From: Anthonomus grandis grandis | Taxonomy: Eukaryota; Arthropoda; Insecta; Coleoptera; Curculionidae | Direction of reading: 5' to 3' | Length of the DNA: 64,000 bases | Assembly (NCBI RefSeq): GCF_022605725.1 | Contig: NC_065550.1 | Location: 7,812,001 to 7,876,000 of the forward strand | Part shown: one piece after another, positions 10,531 to 23,887 of the stretch | Numbering within the stretch: the stretch's first letter is position 1 | How the letters are laid out: each line of letters opens with the position of its first letter | Program-made: the position numbers and the translations under genes | The notes under the pieces: generated by a model | Seen by the model: the letters and a program-made list of their open reading frames with translations, nothing else | What the model was told of the DNA's origin: nothing | Database searches by the model: none

Positions 10531-13500
10531 AATACCATTTCCAGAGAGTCGTAAATCCGAAATGACTAGGTATTTTGGTGACAAGGCAATTAGTACAAGT
10601 GTATTGAATAATATGTAATAGTGGAATTAATAATAAAAAGTAGAAGCTTTTTCTTACCTTACATTCCGACCCTGTCATTAACGTATTTAACTAAGCAAGT
10701 TAAAAACGTGCGCAGTAAAAAGAAAATAAAAGAAAAATGTAAAATGGGTAATTCAAAGTCTACAAATCAAAAAGTTAAAGAAAATGGGGAAGTGAAGTCC
10801 AACTTTATAGTACAAGAAGCAGAGTACAACCTCACCAAGGAAATCAAGAAATCAAAAAAAAAAACGTCAACAGTCGCTAAGGATAGTTTCGAGATTTTCC
10901 TTCTTTTATACGGTCACATAAAACAGGTCAGAATAGACCTGAGGACTTATATAAGAATTACCTTTTAAAAAATCCCTCAAACACAAAAAACGTTAATCAT
11001 AAAACCTTCTGCTTATCAGAGCCAAACCATAGGTGATTACGTACGTAATCACCGCGTCCTTAATGAGTTTATGCCAATGTATGTAAACGAAACGCGCTTA
11101 AATTGGGACATATGGATTAAATATTTTGTATCTTGTTATAACACAACACCAAGTATATATCATAACTACACTCCATACGAATTAATTTTTGCTAAAAAAG
11201 CCGATCTTCCAGAGTTCCTTAATGGTCAGATAGATCCATTATACAGGGTGTGCCAACAAGGTGTACGGCTAAGATAGCGCCTTAACTATACGAGGTAGAG
11301 CAAAAAGTTCTACAGCAAAGTTGTATGGTTGCCTGGAACCCTCTAAAAAGCAAAAAATAACATAAAAAAATTAATTACGTTGCAACGCCGCACGGAAATT
11401 TTAAAAACGTTATACCAAAGTAAAGTACTCTTTTTGCCTCCCATTTTAGTACTATAATATACAGGGCGTACCATTAAAAAAAAACATATTTTATAGTAAC
11501 TTTTTCATGACACACCCAGTATACATAAAAATATTTTTAGTTCGTAGGTTTTTGTCAACCCTACAACTTTGCTGTAGAACTTTTTGCTCTACCTCGTATA
11601 GTTAAGGCGCTATCTTAGCCGTACACCTTGTTGGCACACCCTGTATAATTTAGATGGGTATGATGGATAAGTCCCCTTTCAATTAAAGTAGCTGATAAAA
11701 GAGCTAAGGAATTTCTTAAGAAAGCAAAACGTGACCGTACGTTGACCGTACCTGTACGTTAAACATACGTTGACCTACAGTTTGACCATCGGATCTGTGT
11801 CTACGAAAAGAATGCGGGCGAAATTTTGAAGCGTTGTCACGTCTTACTGCAAAAATGAAATAGTATTGAGTAAAAAGTAAATATAATGGTAAAATTAAGC
11901 TATTTAAACATAAAAAAGATAATAAATAATGTAATGCAGTTTAAACCATATTTTTTAGTTCTATTTGCTAATGTTTTGCATATTAGAAAATCCAATATTG
12001 ACTAATATTTATCCGAAATTCCTAATAAAACTTACAAAGCCGGCAACGTCGTGCTTTCGCGGAAGCATCTCGCTGTTTGGGGACAGGTGATTGGTTGATG
12101 ACATCGCGGCCATTAATTTATTATTTTTATGCAGCTCTCTGTCTTTCTCTATCTTATTGGATCGCATCCTACCAGGTTTTGTGTAATTTTCGGAATAATA
12201 TCGATTTCTTGCGGATTCAGTGGCGGCGGCGTATGTTAATACTTTTAAGCTATTAAACTGTTTTTATTGCTGTATTTTTAGGTACCTACTTAATTTCTGA
12301 CCTATGACTTTTGAGTAGTGTAGTATAGTTTAGTTTATTTGCTATTATTGTTGTTGCTGTTTTGTTGTTGTTTTGTGTTATTTGTTTCTTTGTTGTTAAA
12401 GTTCATAATTTTTAACAGTTTTTGTGTTATTTACGTTAAAATGAATAACTTTATTCATAGCCAAGGAAGTGATTGCGAATGTTTATAGGTAAGTAAAATG
12501 ATAATAAGAGAATTATAAAGCCTAAGCACAGTTATGAAAAAAAAACATTAAAATAAAATCATAATTTATGCGACACTAAATTTCAAAAATTATGTACCTA
12601 ATGTTGTAATAAATAAAAATCATATTCAATGAATTAAAACCAAGCTCGATTGCTTTACAAACAAAAAAGATTTAAAGGTAATGTTGGTTATTTTGAATAT
12701 AAAATGTCTATAAATATAAGTAATATGAATTGGAACGACGACTAAAAAAAATCGAATATCAGGATTATATACTTCTTGTACAAATTCTTAGGGTTTGCAA
12801 TGAAGAAGCTACTAATAACTTCGTTAATCTACCAGTAAAGCGCAAACTTGAAAGAGTATCTCAATATACTGGCGTAAGCATTTCAATGGTGAAAAAAATT
12901 CACAAAGAAGATGAAGAAAGAATGCGGACGGACCCCAACAAAATGCTTTCTAGTCCCGGCAAAAAAAGACCGCGAATGACGAAGGTGGAACAAGACGACA
13001 ACTTTCATTTTCAAATAGTTAAACACCTAATAAATCGAATTTATATGGGTCTAAAGTTGTGCCTACTAGCAGAAAGCTATTGCAAAAATTGCCAGAAGAA
13101 AAAAATTTTCCAAAAATAACATCTTTAAGGTATACATACCTAAGAGAAATAAAAAAACACTGAGCCGAAGGACGCAATATTGTCTATTTAGATGAAACTT
13201 GGATAGACAATGACCTAATGTTTAAAAAATGCTGGCAGAGTGAGACTGTTACTGGAGTGGTTAGCAATATATTCTTCAACAGGTACAAATTGATTATACT
13301 TATTTAAATAATAATTTAAATTATACATATTATGTAGTAAATTCAATGTTTAAACAGCATAATTCGACAGATATCCAGGCATCGAGTACGGCACTCTTAT
13401 TTTAAGTGAATAAACTAAGTAGGTGTATTACAAATTTTGTGTTTTCTTTACTTTACTTTTATCTCAAACTTCCCTAATCTTGTCTGTCATTTTTTTATTA

Positions 13501-16500
13501 CATATTTACAAATAAAATATTTTAGAAGACCTTAATTTCCAAATTAATATCTTACCTACAAATACCTATTTTAAAATTAAAACCAAACCATATTTTTTAA
13601 TATTTAATACATTCAAATCTGTGTAATCGGTTTATAAAATTTCGCACGTCACTGGCCATTTCATGAATGAAATGAGGCGGGTCTAGTCTACAACCACGTT
13701 CCCCGCACCGATACCGCTTAGCTACAGATTGGTTGGGCAGACTTTATATTATCACTTAATCCAGGAGATTTAGTACCAATCTCAAAATTATCTCCTATAA
13801 AATTGTACACGTTTTTATCAACTCGGAGTGTCGCTGACAGCCCCCTTTAAAATGAACATAAAAATTACGCTTGAATTCGAATTTCTCGCTCCAAAAACTT
13901 CCTACTACTAAATTTTACATTAATATGCTACTTTTTAAAGGACTTAAACGTAAAAAATAAAATTCAAACTTTCACACCTGTATGTACCTTGGTTAATATA
14001 GATTTTCGGACTAGAAGAACACGAACCAAAATCAAAAGAGATTATATAAATAGTACATTTGAAAGTATTATAGTAGTTTATATAAATAGTAAAAATTATT
14101 TTTTTACTCAACAGAGGGTACAAAAAAAATGTATTCGTATTTGTATATACAAAAAAATTATTCCTATTCTTATTTTATGGTCTCTAATAATCTTTTAAAT
14201 AGGCGAAAAAACAGAAAGTCTCGGTCTCGACAGTCATATAATAAAATTACATTTTTAAAATGGTTACATGTTTCGCTCAGAAATGAGCATCATCATACCT
14301 GAACGGCGGAAGTCTAATAATCCACACCTGTTACGAACCAGCTATATGATAACACTTACAAAGAATAACTCAATGTGTAGTATGTATTTATTACATTATT
14401 ACCAATTCGAAACTTCGATCACATATTTTCCTTCGGCCCTTACTTAAAGCTATTGTACGAGAGATCTAAACAAGCCTTATACTTGTCTTTCTGTTATTTA
14501 GTTTTTTTTTAATTTTAAGGAGTTACACTTTTTATTTTTTTATCTCTTATTACATACTATTGTATGATACCTCTGATGATATCTCTATTGTAAGAAGTAC
14601 CTTAAATAAATAAAATGAAAAGTTTTATACAATTTATTTAAAAGTTTATTACAAGAATAAATTCAAATTACATTAGGCTCATTCAAAGTAATTTATACAG
14701 TGTATACATTTATATTAAAATTTGAAATTTGGCACACATCATTAGCATCCTAAATACTACTTTTTGGTCCCTAGCTCATTTTGCAAAACTTCAAAATGGT
14801 TTGGCGGCGAGACGCTACCAACTCCCGGCGTTAGGTGACGCATATGTTTGTCTCATTATAAATGTATATCAAATGTTGTAACATAAAGTTTTTAACTAAA
14901 ACTGGTTGTAACTTACTTTTTGTATTAAAGAGAAACGAAATTTGTTACAAAGATATCGTCATCTGATTTGACTGATATAATAAAACGCCTTGAAATATCG
15001 ACAATGACAAAGACCTGGTTTACCTCTTTCAAGCCCTTAATTATGTCAGACAAAATCGTTTCTACTGCTTGTACAGTAGACCTGCCCGGTAAAAACCTTT
15101 GCTGATCTTTTAATATACCTTCACAATTATTTAAAAATATTTTTAAAAAATGGTATAATGACAATTAAACAATGTTATTAACATCATCTTATTTGCACTT
15201 TTTATTCTACACAGTAGTTATGCTGAAAGTGGAACTAAAAAATTAGCTATTTCTTTTGAGTTTTAGTCATAAATCTCTTTGAAATATATTCAATAAGAGT
15301 TGAAGAAAAATTTTATAATGTCTGTAGCTGAGTCTTTCCCATAAGCTTCAAATTCGATTTTTTGGTTAATACGGGTAAAAAGTCCAGGAATAGGAATTTT
15401 CCTTCAATCTTTTTTCGATAGCAAATTCAATCTTAGGGTGTAAACAATAAACACACAACAAAAAATCGGCAAGTTAATTATCACTACCATCCCATATTAG
15501 AAAAATATCATCAACATATCTCTTATAAAGTATGAGGAAATTAAACTCATAAATAGCTTTTCTGGCCTTTCATTGATTTTGATTTGGCCTTTCTGGGATT
15601 TCATTATTAAATTTGAAAAAAAACTGGTTAAGTACCAACGTCAGAAGAGTAGAAAGGTAACTAGCTTAGGGAGACCACTACCGTGCAGCATATTTGAACT
15701 AAGGTAATACAATAATCTGGATGAATACTGTGAAAAAACCTTTTTAGGTCTAGGGAAATTAACCTCGAATAATTATTTAGCGTAAGATATTTAAGGGAAT
15801 TAGCGAAATTAATGGTTTTTTTACGCTAAACCAAAGAGAAAGAAAAACCAGAAAAATTTATTAGTTGGGTCCTTTTGAATCTTCAAATCATCAATAAAGT
15901 CAAGAAAGTCTCAACTTTAGCTATATATCACATCTTCTCATTATCACTAAGCAAGAACCCTTATCTTCTTTGGTAGCAAAGTTGTTAGCAAGTGGTTTGA
16001 TTTCCCACGTCTACCGAGTGGGAAAGTCGGGAGGCGAAAGGGTGCGTCCTATCTCAGTTGAAAGCAACAGTTACTTTTTACGTAAATACATATTAACTAA
16101 CGCTTACAAGTTAAAAGGTACAAAAATCTATATTTCTCCTGAATACACCCAAGACGAATACAAAGATATAAAAATTTTAAGAGAACACCTAAAAAAGGCT
16201 CGACAAAATCAACAAGCTGCAAAAATTAAAAACAAGACATTAGTTATTGAAGGTAAAACATATTCAGTAAAAGAATTACAAAGTAAAGAAACAGCTGGGC
16301 TTTTCCAAGAGGGTACTAAAGGCAACAAAGAGACACCATCAGGCTCAAATAAACGTAGAGCTTCTCCATCCCGCACTGGAATCCAGGAGAAGGAGAATCC
16401 TACCAAGAGGAAAACTCGTGCTCAAAATAGAGATTTTGATAAAAAAAATTAGAACAGTTTTCTTTTTTTTTTTTTTTGTCTAAGAGTTTTGAAACTGTAA

Positions 16501-19500
16501 TTTGTATATGGGTTTTGAACTCTAAATTTTATTATTTGTTTACTTCAAATTTTTTTTGGTTTTAAGATCTGTGTAGGCTTTACGTTCGTAACTTGTTGCA
16601 CTTTTAAGACTGTTGGAGGGAGAATTCTGCAATGACATAATTATATTTTATATTTAATTTTGTTTTTTGTATATTTTGGTTATTGTTTTAGAATCTGTGT
16701 TGGTTGTACGTTGCAAGTCCTTTAAGCGTTTTTTAGCCTTTTTTATTCTATTTATTTATTTCTAAATTCTATCAGGTCTAAAGTGTTTTATTGGCATGAG
16801 ATAAAAGCATTTCTTTCATTGACATGGATAATTATATCAGGGACTATACATATTTAAAAATTGACACATCAGAAATAGAAAACCCAATATTACAACCCAT
16901 ATTTTGCCAAATAGTAATTTTAATATTTTGCAATTGAATATTAGAAGTATAAATCAAAATTTTGATAATCTACAATGTCTGCTGGACCAATTTTCATTTA
17001 ATTTTGATGTCATTGTTCTCTCAGAAACACATTATGTCTTTGATGAAACAGTTTATCGGATGAATGGATATAATATAATATACAATAGAGGCATTTTAAA
17101 TAAATGTGATGGAATAATTATTTTTGTGAAAGAACACGTATCATAAAAACATAAATTTGAATTCATTGGTCAAGTAAAATCAATAGAATTGGAAATAACT
17201 ACCCCTTTAACAAATATGCTTTTAATAACTTGTATATATAAATCTCCCAGTATAAATAAGGATCAATTTAATAATGATTTTGCCCACTATCTCGAACTGA
17301 GAAAGAATATAAAAAACCATATAATTACTGGTGATATAAATATAGATTTGTTATCAATGAAAGGGGAAAGTGAGGAATATAAAAATATAATAAATTCCTA
17401 TCATTTTGTTTCGTATATTAATAAATTTACCAGACCGGAGTCAAAAATCTGTCTAGATCATTTTTTGGTTAAAATTTGTAATGAGGATATTTCAAAAATT
17501 CCTACGTCTTTTATTTTGAAATATGATCTTACAGATCATTTTCCAATTATTTTGAATTTAAGCTTAAAGGATGAGGATGCAAATAATAATAGTCATTTAG
17601 TGAAAACAAAGAAATATATTAACTATGAGGCATTAAGAAATGACTTAGAAATGGAAGACTGGCAATTGATATATGGTACAAGAGACACGGAAGTGGCAAC
17701 AAGGATGTTTGTGGATATTTTAGTTGGGAAAATTGAAAAACATACAGAATTAATTAAAATAAGTAACAGGAAAAACGGAAAAAGTAAATGGATTACGAAA
17801 GGTTTACTAAGAAAAATAAATGAAAAAAATAGTTTATATCTACAGTGTAAAAGAGAACCAAATAATGAAGAACTAAAGGAAAGATATAAAACATTCAATA
17901 ATGAGATAAAAAAACTTATTAAGGGAGCAAAAAGGGACTTTGTACAAAATACAATTAGAGACAACAGAAATAAAACTAAAGCCCTCTGGAATTGCGTTAA
18001 TGCCATATGTAGTAATAAAAAAAAGAACAAGGGAAATATTAGTAAAATTAAGCTTACAAATGGTGAAATACTGGAAGACAAACAAAACATAGCAAACCAG
18101 TTTAATAAATATTTTAGTGAAATAGGGCAAACACTTGCAAATACTATAAAAATAACGAATACCTATGTTCATAAGTCTAACGAAAACCATCATATTCATC
18201 AATCGATGTTTTTAAGGGAAATGACGCCCACTGAGGTCATAGAGATCATTGACAGGTTAAAAAAAGGCAAATCGCCAGGTGTTGATGGCATTAAGGCCGA
18301 AGCCCTAAAAGAAATAAAAATTGAAATAGCACATGTGCTAGCATATTTAATAAATATGTCCTTCAATACAGGTATCTTTCCCGAAACTTTAAAAATTGGT
18401 ATGATCACACCTCTACACAAAACTGGCCTGGAAGAAGACCTTAACAACTACAGACCAATCTCTCTAATTTCCAGTATAGCTAAAATTTATGAAAAAATTT
18501 TTAAAAATCGGTTAGTGTCATTTCTAACAAAGAACTCCATTCTTTCAAACAAACAGTTTGGCTTTCGAGAAAAAATGTCAACAGAAGATGCAATTATACA
18601 TTTAACAAATTATTTATATGAAAACTTAGATAAATCTAAACCATCACTCTGTATCTTTGTTGACCTCTCTAAAGCCTTCGATACTGTTAATCACAAAATC
18701 TTGTTAGATAAACTAAATTGTTACGGCATTAGAGGAATAGTTCATAAACTAGTTGAAAGTTATTTAAAAAATAGAAAACAACTTGTCAAGATCGATGAAG
18801 TACAAAGCTCCTTCGCAGACATAACCTGTGGGGTACCCCAAGGCACTGTACTTGGCCCATTATTATTTATATTATATGTAAATGACTTACTTAAGATTGA
18901 TATTTTGGGGGAAATAGTAAGCTACGCTGATGACACTGCCATATGTTATTCAGGAAATTCATGGAATTCTTTAAAACAGAACGCTGAAGCTGATTTTAGA
19001 AAAATTTCCTCTTGGTTTCAATCAAACAGACTGTCTTTAAACGCCTCTAAAACAAAGTATTTGACATTTACATCTTACACTAATAACTTGCCTCTGATGG
19101 GTCTTCTTAATATAAACTCCCATTTTGAGATACCAGAAGCAAATTCCATAAAGTATTTGGGTATAACATTAGACCGGCACTTAAAATGGGATATACATGC
19201 AGGTGAACTTACAAACAAATTAAGAGGCTTGATATCTAAGTTTAAACGACTTAAGGATTTTATAGATATTAAACACTTAAAAACATTGTACTTTGCTCTG
19301 GTACAATCACATTTAAATTATGGACTCAGCGGATGGGGTGGATTAAGAAATTGCCATATGTCCTCCATTGAAGTTGTTCAAAAATGGATTTTAAAAATAA
19401 TCTATGATAAAGACAAACTGTTTCCATCTGATCAGCTATACAATCTTGCTGGTATATTTGACTTAAAACAATTATATGTTCAAAAGTTACTTTTAAATCT

Positions 19501-22500
19501 TCATAAAAGGAAAATCACAGTTGAACATGTGAATCATTCATATGCTACTCGAGCTCAAAATCAAAGCGCTGTAGTTCCACGAAATGAAAAAACTATTGGT
19601 CAGCGATATTTTAGATTCTATATCTCTAAGATTTATAATTTGGTTCCGGGGCATATAAAAGATAAAATAAATCAAAAAAAATTTAAATTTTATGTGAAAG
19701 ACTGGATACAGCGGACGGACAGAGAAACGTTTAATAATATATTAAATCATAATATGTAACATACTATGATATATAAATATGCTTTTCTTTTAAACATAAT
19801 CCTTAGCAAATCCATGTAAAATTGAAAAGAAAGCAAATAAAATCACACAAACCTGGACATGACATACTACCTCGATATAGACCTTAAAAATTACCGAATT
19901 GGACATACTCGATCCTGATCTATGTTTTGAACATTATATCGTAGTCATTAAATTTTAGATAAGATTAACTCTGTAAAACTTTTAAATTCATATTCACGTA
20001 CAAGTAGTAATCTCGCTACTTCTGTGATCATTGTTTATTCACTATTCTCTTGATCGTTATTATAGACATTTTGTAATATTGTTAATTATTATTTTGAATA
20101 AACTATTATTATTATTATTATTATTATTATAAGTCAATATCGACCTACTTCTTTTTTAGAGATTTTAAGTGTGCAGCATTTTATTTGAGCATTTTACGGT
20201 CAGGCACACCTCAACATTTCTGATCATGAATTGATTTATGCAATTTTCGGCTTGGAAACTGAAGGATGAAGTGGAATCAGTCACGTATCGAGATTTAAAG
20301 AATCGATCCCCTGGCATAATATTTTTGATTTGGATAATATTGATGACAAAATAAAAAATTTTAATGATAATGCTTATGGACATATATGCTCCTATCTATA
20401 TGACCCTCAAATTAATGAAAGAAAATCTTTCATGAATAACGCAGAATGTAAAATTCATGATAAAACTTCGAGATAAGGATAAATTTAAATTTAAAAAGAA
20501 TATGAGTGTGAAATCACACAATGAATATAAAGAACTTAAAAATTATATTACTAAGCTTATATGTAGAGAGAAAAAAATCTTTTTTAGAGCAACATCTTAA
20601 TACTGGAAATAGTAAAATATTCTGGAAAACATTAAAGAATTTCAATATTTTTTCAAAACAAAAAAAAGATAGTTTATCTGGTACGATATTTAATCCTATT
20701 GACATTAATAATTTTTTTCGTGAATAACATACCCCCAAGTAATATTTCTGCTGAAATTCATAGATACTATGAAAAACCAGTTATTGGTGCACAATCTGAA
20801 AGTTTTAAATTTCTCATTGTCTCAGAAACTGAAGTTTTAGAATATTTAACCGAAATCAAGACTAGGGCTATGAAATATACTATGATATGGTTGGTTCTGA
20901 TGGAATACATGTCATTTTTTAAATATTTTGCTGTCCTTTTATTTTAAAATATATTTTTTATCTAATAAATAATTGTATAGCAAATTCTATATGTCTCTAT
21001 TCCTTATGTTCACTAACGCTCCATTGACATTTCATTAATTTCAATAATTACATTAATAATTTCAGTCAACTTCTTTTATTCATAAATCTTTAAATTCACA
21101 CTGTCAATGACACATTACTACTGTAACGCATCACTCTCCTGGTTTAATTATCCATGCTTTCTGTTGACGGTCCGTCACTTCTCTGATTGGTCATAATTAA
21201 TATTTTCTCTGATTGGCTGATATTGACAGCTCAGGCGACAGGTGGGGTCGTTATTGATTTAGTCGGTACTGCGTCCATTTTTCAAGGACTGGTTCCCGTG
21301 TTGCAGGTAGGAGCGCCCGTAAAAGGCCAGTTTTTTTATTTCCGAAGTTTGTGAATCAGGAAGTGGCCAATATGGTTTATAATTTATGGTCCTTAAACTT
21401 GTTCCTTTAGGGAACCGTTTATTTCATAATTCTGGTGCAGGATGCCCAAGATTTTGATGGATAGAAAATGAAACTTAGCAAGGTGAGTGAGTCACATTTT
21501 TAACGCCATTCATTTTTTATCGATAGTGAATACAATGGCAACCGTTGTTTTAGGGTTTTACTTTTCCGTTTTCCTCTTTATTCTTCTTCAATTTTTGATG
21601 GCTGCAGGCTTTTGATTTTCCCGGGAAATTGCTGAAAGCGGTGGAGCTGGAGCCAGAGTTAGAGCTAGTATTAGAGATTCCCAGTCCGGATAGCTGAGCT
21701 ACAAATGGCATATATTCACAGCCTCGGTTTTGAAGGCTAGCCGTTCATTTCTTGCAGGAATATACAGGCCAGTTTTTTCCATTTACTTAAATATTACTAA
21801 CCATAGATTTGTCTCACTTATTTAAATTTTTTATTAATATACCTTTTATTTGAATTTAACGTTACAAATATTTAATCAATGTCATAATTTAATACGTCAA
21901 TTTCTTACCTATATTAGTTATTTTTTGTTTAGTATTTTTCAGTACCCTTTTTGGTAGTTAAGTAGATATAACACGGTTAAGGCTGATATGCCTTAGGTAA
22001 AAAGGTGAACTTCCCCTGCGTAATACAAATATATACTAAAAACTTTAACGATTGCAATTTATTTTCCAAGTGCTGAAGTCTACCTAGTAGCGAAATCATA
22101 ATTTAAATGTTACTTTTGTCAAACTTATTCTAATCATATCAACATTATTCATATTTTAATTCATAGCGAATTATTAACATTTATCAGATAAGAACATGAG
22201 GTGTGTACATATCTTTGATGTAAATATAATTTGGTTGTATTGTTAAGATTTTTTTGCCTCTTTAAATCTACCTTATCCAGGGTCATTTAATTGTTAATTG
22301 AAATCTATATACCAAGTCTTTTTCTTAGTTTTCTTTCATTAAAAAAAAAACTAAGTGGCGCCCTCTTATTTAATAGTTGTAATCAAGTTTAGATTCTTTA
22401 ATAGCCAGTCTGTGTAAACCTTCGAACAATCCCAAGCCTCCAATAATTCTCAGCTACCGTCTACACAACTCTTGGCAAAATAGTAACACTGTAAAGTTAA

Positions 22501-23849
22501 CGCAACAAGACCATGATACGTTATTACTAGTTTTGGATTATCTTGGTTTTCATCAGAATTCAATCAGATTAATTCAGAATTATCTTATGAATCGCCAGCA
22601 AAGGGTGGTTTTGAATGGCAATAAATCATATTATCTTGGCGTTAATTCAGGTGTCCCTCAGGGGTTAATTTTAGGACAAATTTTTCCAAAGTCCTAACTT
22701 CATTTCCCAATTTCATAATATTTTAAAACACTGCAAAATACAAAAGTATGCAGATGACACTTAAATATATTACTCTTTTTCGCCCTCATTGCTGGCTCAT
22801 AGTTGTCTCTCTGTAACTGAAGATCTAAACACCCTATACAAAATTTCTAAAGACCATGCTCTCCACTTGAACCCAAGTAAATCCTTTGTTATGTTTTTTA
22901 GCAGGCCTATTGATGTAAAACATCTGATTAAAAGAGTTATCTTAAAGATTGGCGATGAGATTCTTTCTATAAAAATAGAATGCAAAAATTTGGGGCTTAT
23001 TTTAGATAACGAATTAAGGTTTGAAAAACATATTTATAGGTGCATTCAAAGATGTATAGGGAATCTACGTGTCTTATACCTTAACTCGAGACATTTCCTT
23101 AATCAAAAAAATCTAAAAAAGTTTTATGCGATTTAATGGTTCTCTCTGTTTTTAATCATTGTGATGCTGTTTATGGACCTTGTTTAACTGCGGAGGATTG
23201 TGAGAAAATAGAACGAGTTCAAAAATATTGTTTTTTAAGATTTATTCATGGTATTCGCCGTAGACAACAAGCAAGTCATACTGGAGGCCACTGGATGGGT
23301 AAATATGAAACAGGGACGTTTTCTTCATAGATGTGTAATGTACTTCATAGATATAAAGTTAAAGTCTCCTCAATACTTATTTCAAAAATCACATTCAGGA
23401 CAGATGTTAATACCCTTAATTTGCGATTCAATGGGATCATCATACCTAGACATCAATCCGCAAAATTCAAGAGATCTTTTAGAAACTGGCTAGACTAAAG
23501 ACCTGGCTAAAGTATTTAATAGTCTACCCTCTGCTCTACAAGTCTGCTCTATCTCAGCTTTCTCTCATCATATTAAAAACTATGTCTGGTCCTTGCCACA
23601 AACTTTTTAATTTAATATCTAATTCCACCAATAATCAAATCTTGAACCCATACATCATCTAGTTTTATGAGAGATTATAAAAAATAAATTTTTCTTCTTG
23701 AAATTGTTAGCTTTAGATTTTTTTATTTTACTGAAGGAATGTATGTCTACTTCTCCTTAAGGATAAGCGTATAAATCAGCTGAACGAATTATGTTCAACT
23801 GAACTCTTGTCTTTTCATTGTATATGTATATACTTATACTTGAATAAAG

Positions 23850-23887
<38 letters not shown>

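Larger units (their letters stand above)
15985..20131 (+). mobile_element. LINE A, nearly full length
   Basis: It carries an ORF1 remnant (about 15,985-16,452), ORF2 (about 16,862-19,759 with one stop) and a 3' region ending in an (ATT)n run at 20,101-20,131. The 3' microsatellite, two-ORF layout and 5' truncation inside a PLE remnant are typical of an APE-type LINE of the CR1/Jockey group; the clade is not certain. No target-site duplication could be confirmed. Confidence 0.88.

Noticed and set aside
12730..13119. Host regulatory gene with helix-turn-helix
   Set aside because: The continuation with YLDETW shows a DDE transposase.
17623..18202. Minus-strand frames of 155 and 109 codons inside LINE A
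   Set aside because: They are antisense shadows of LINE A ORF2, hydrophobic and without motifs.
23848..23887. (ATT)n run considered as an independent satellite
   Set aside because: It is the 3' tail of LINE B, like the same tail on LINE A at 20,101-20,131.
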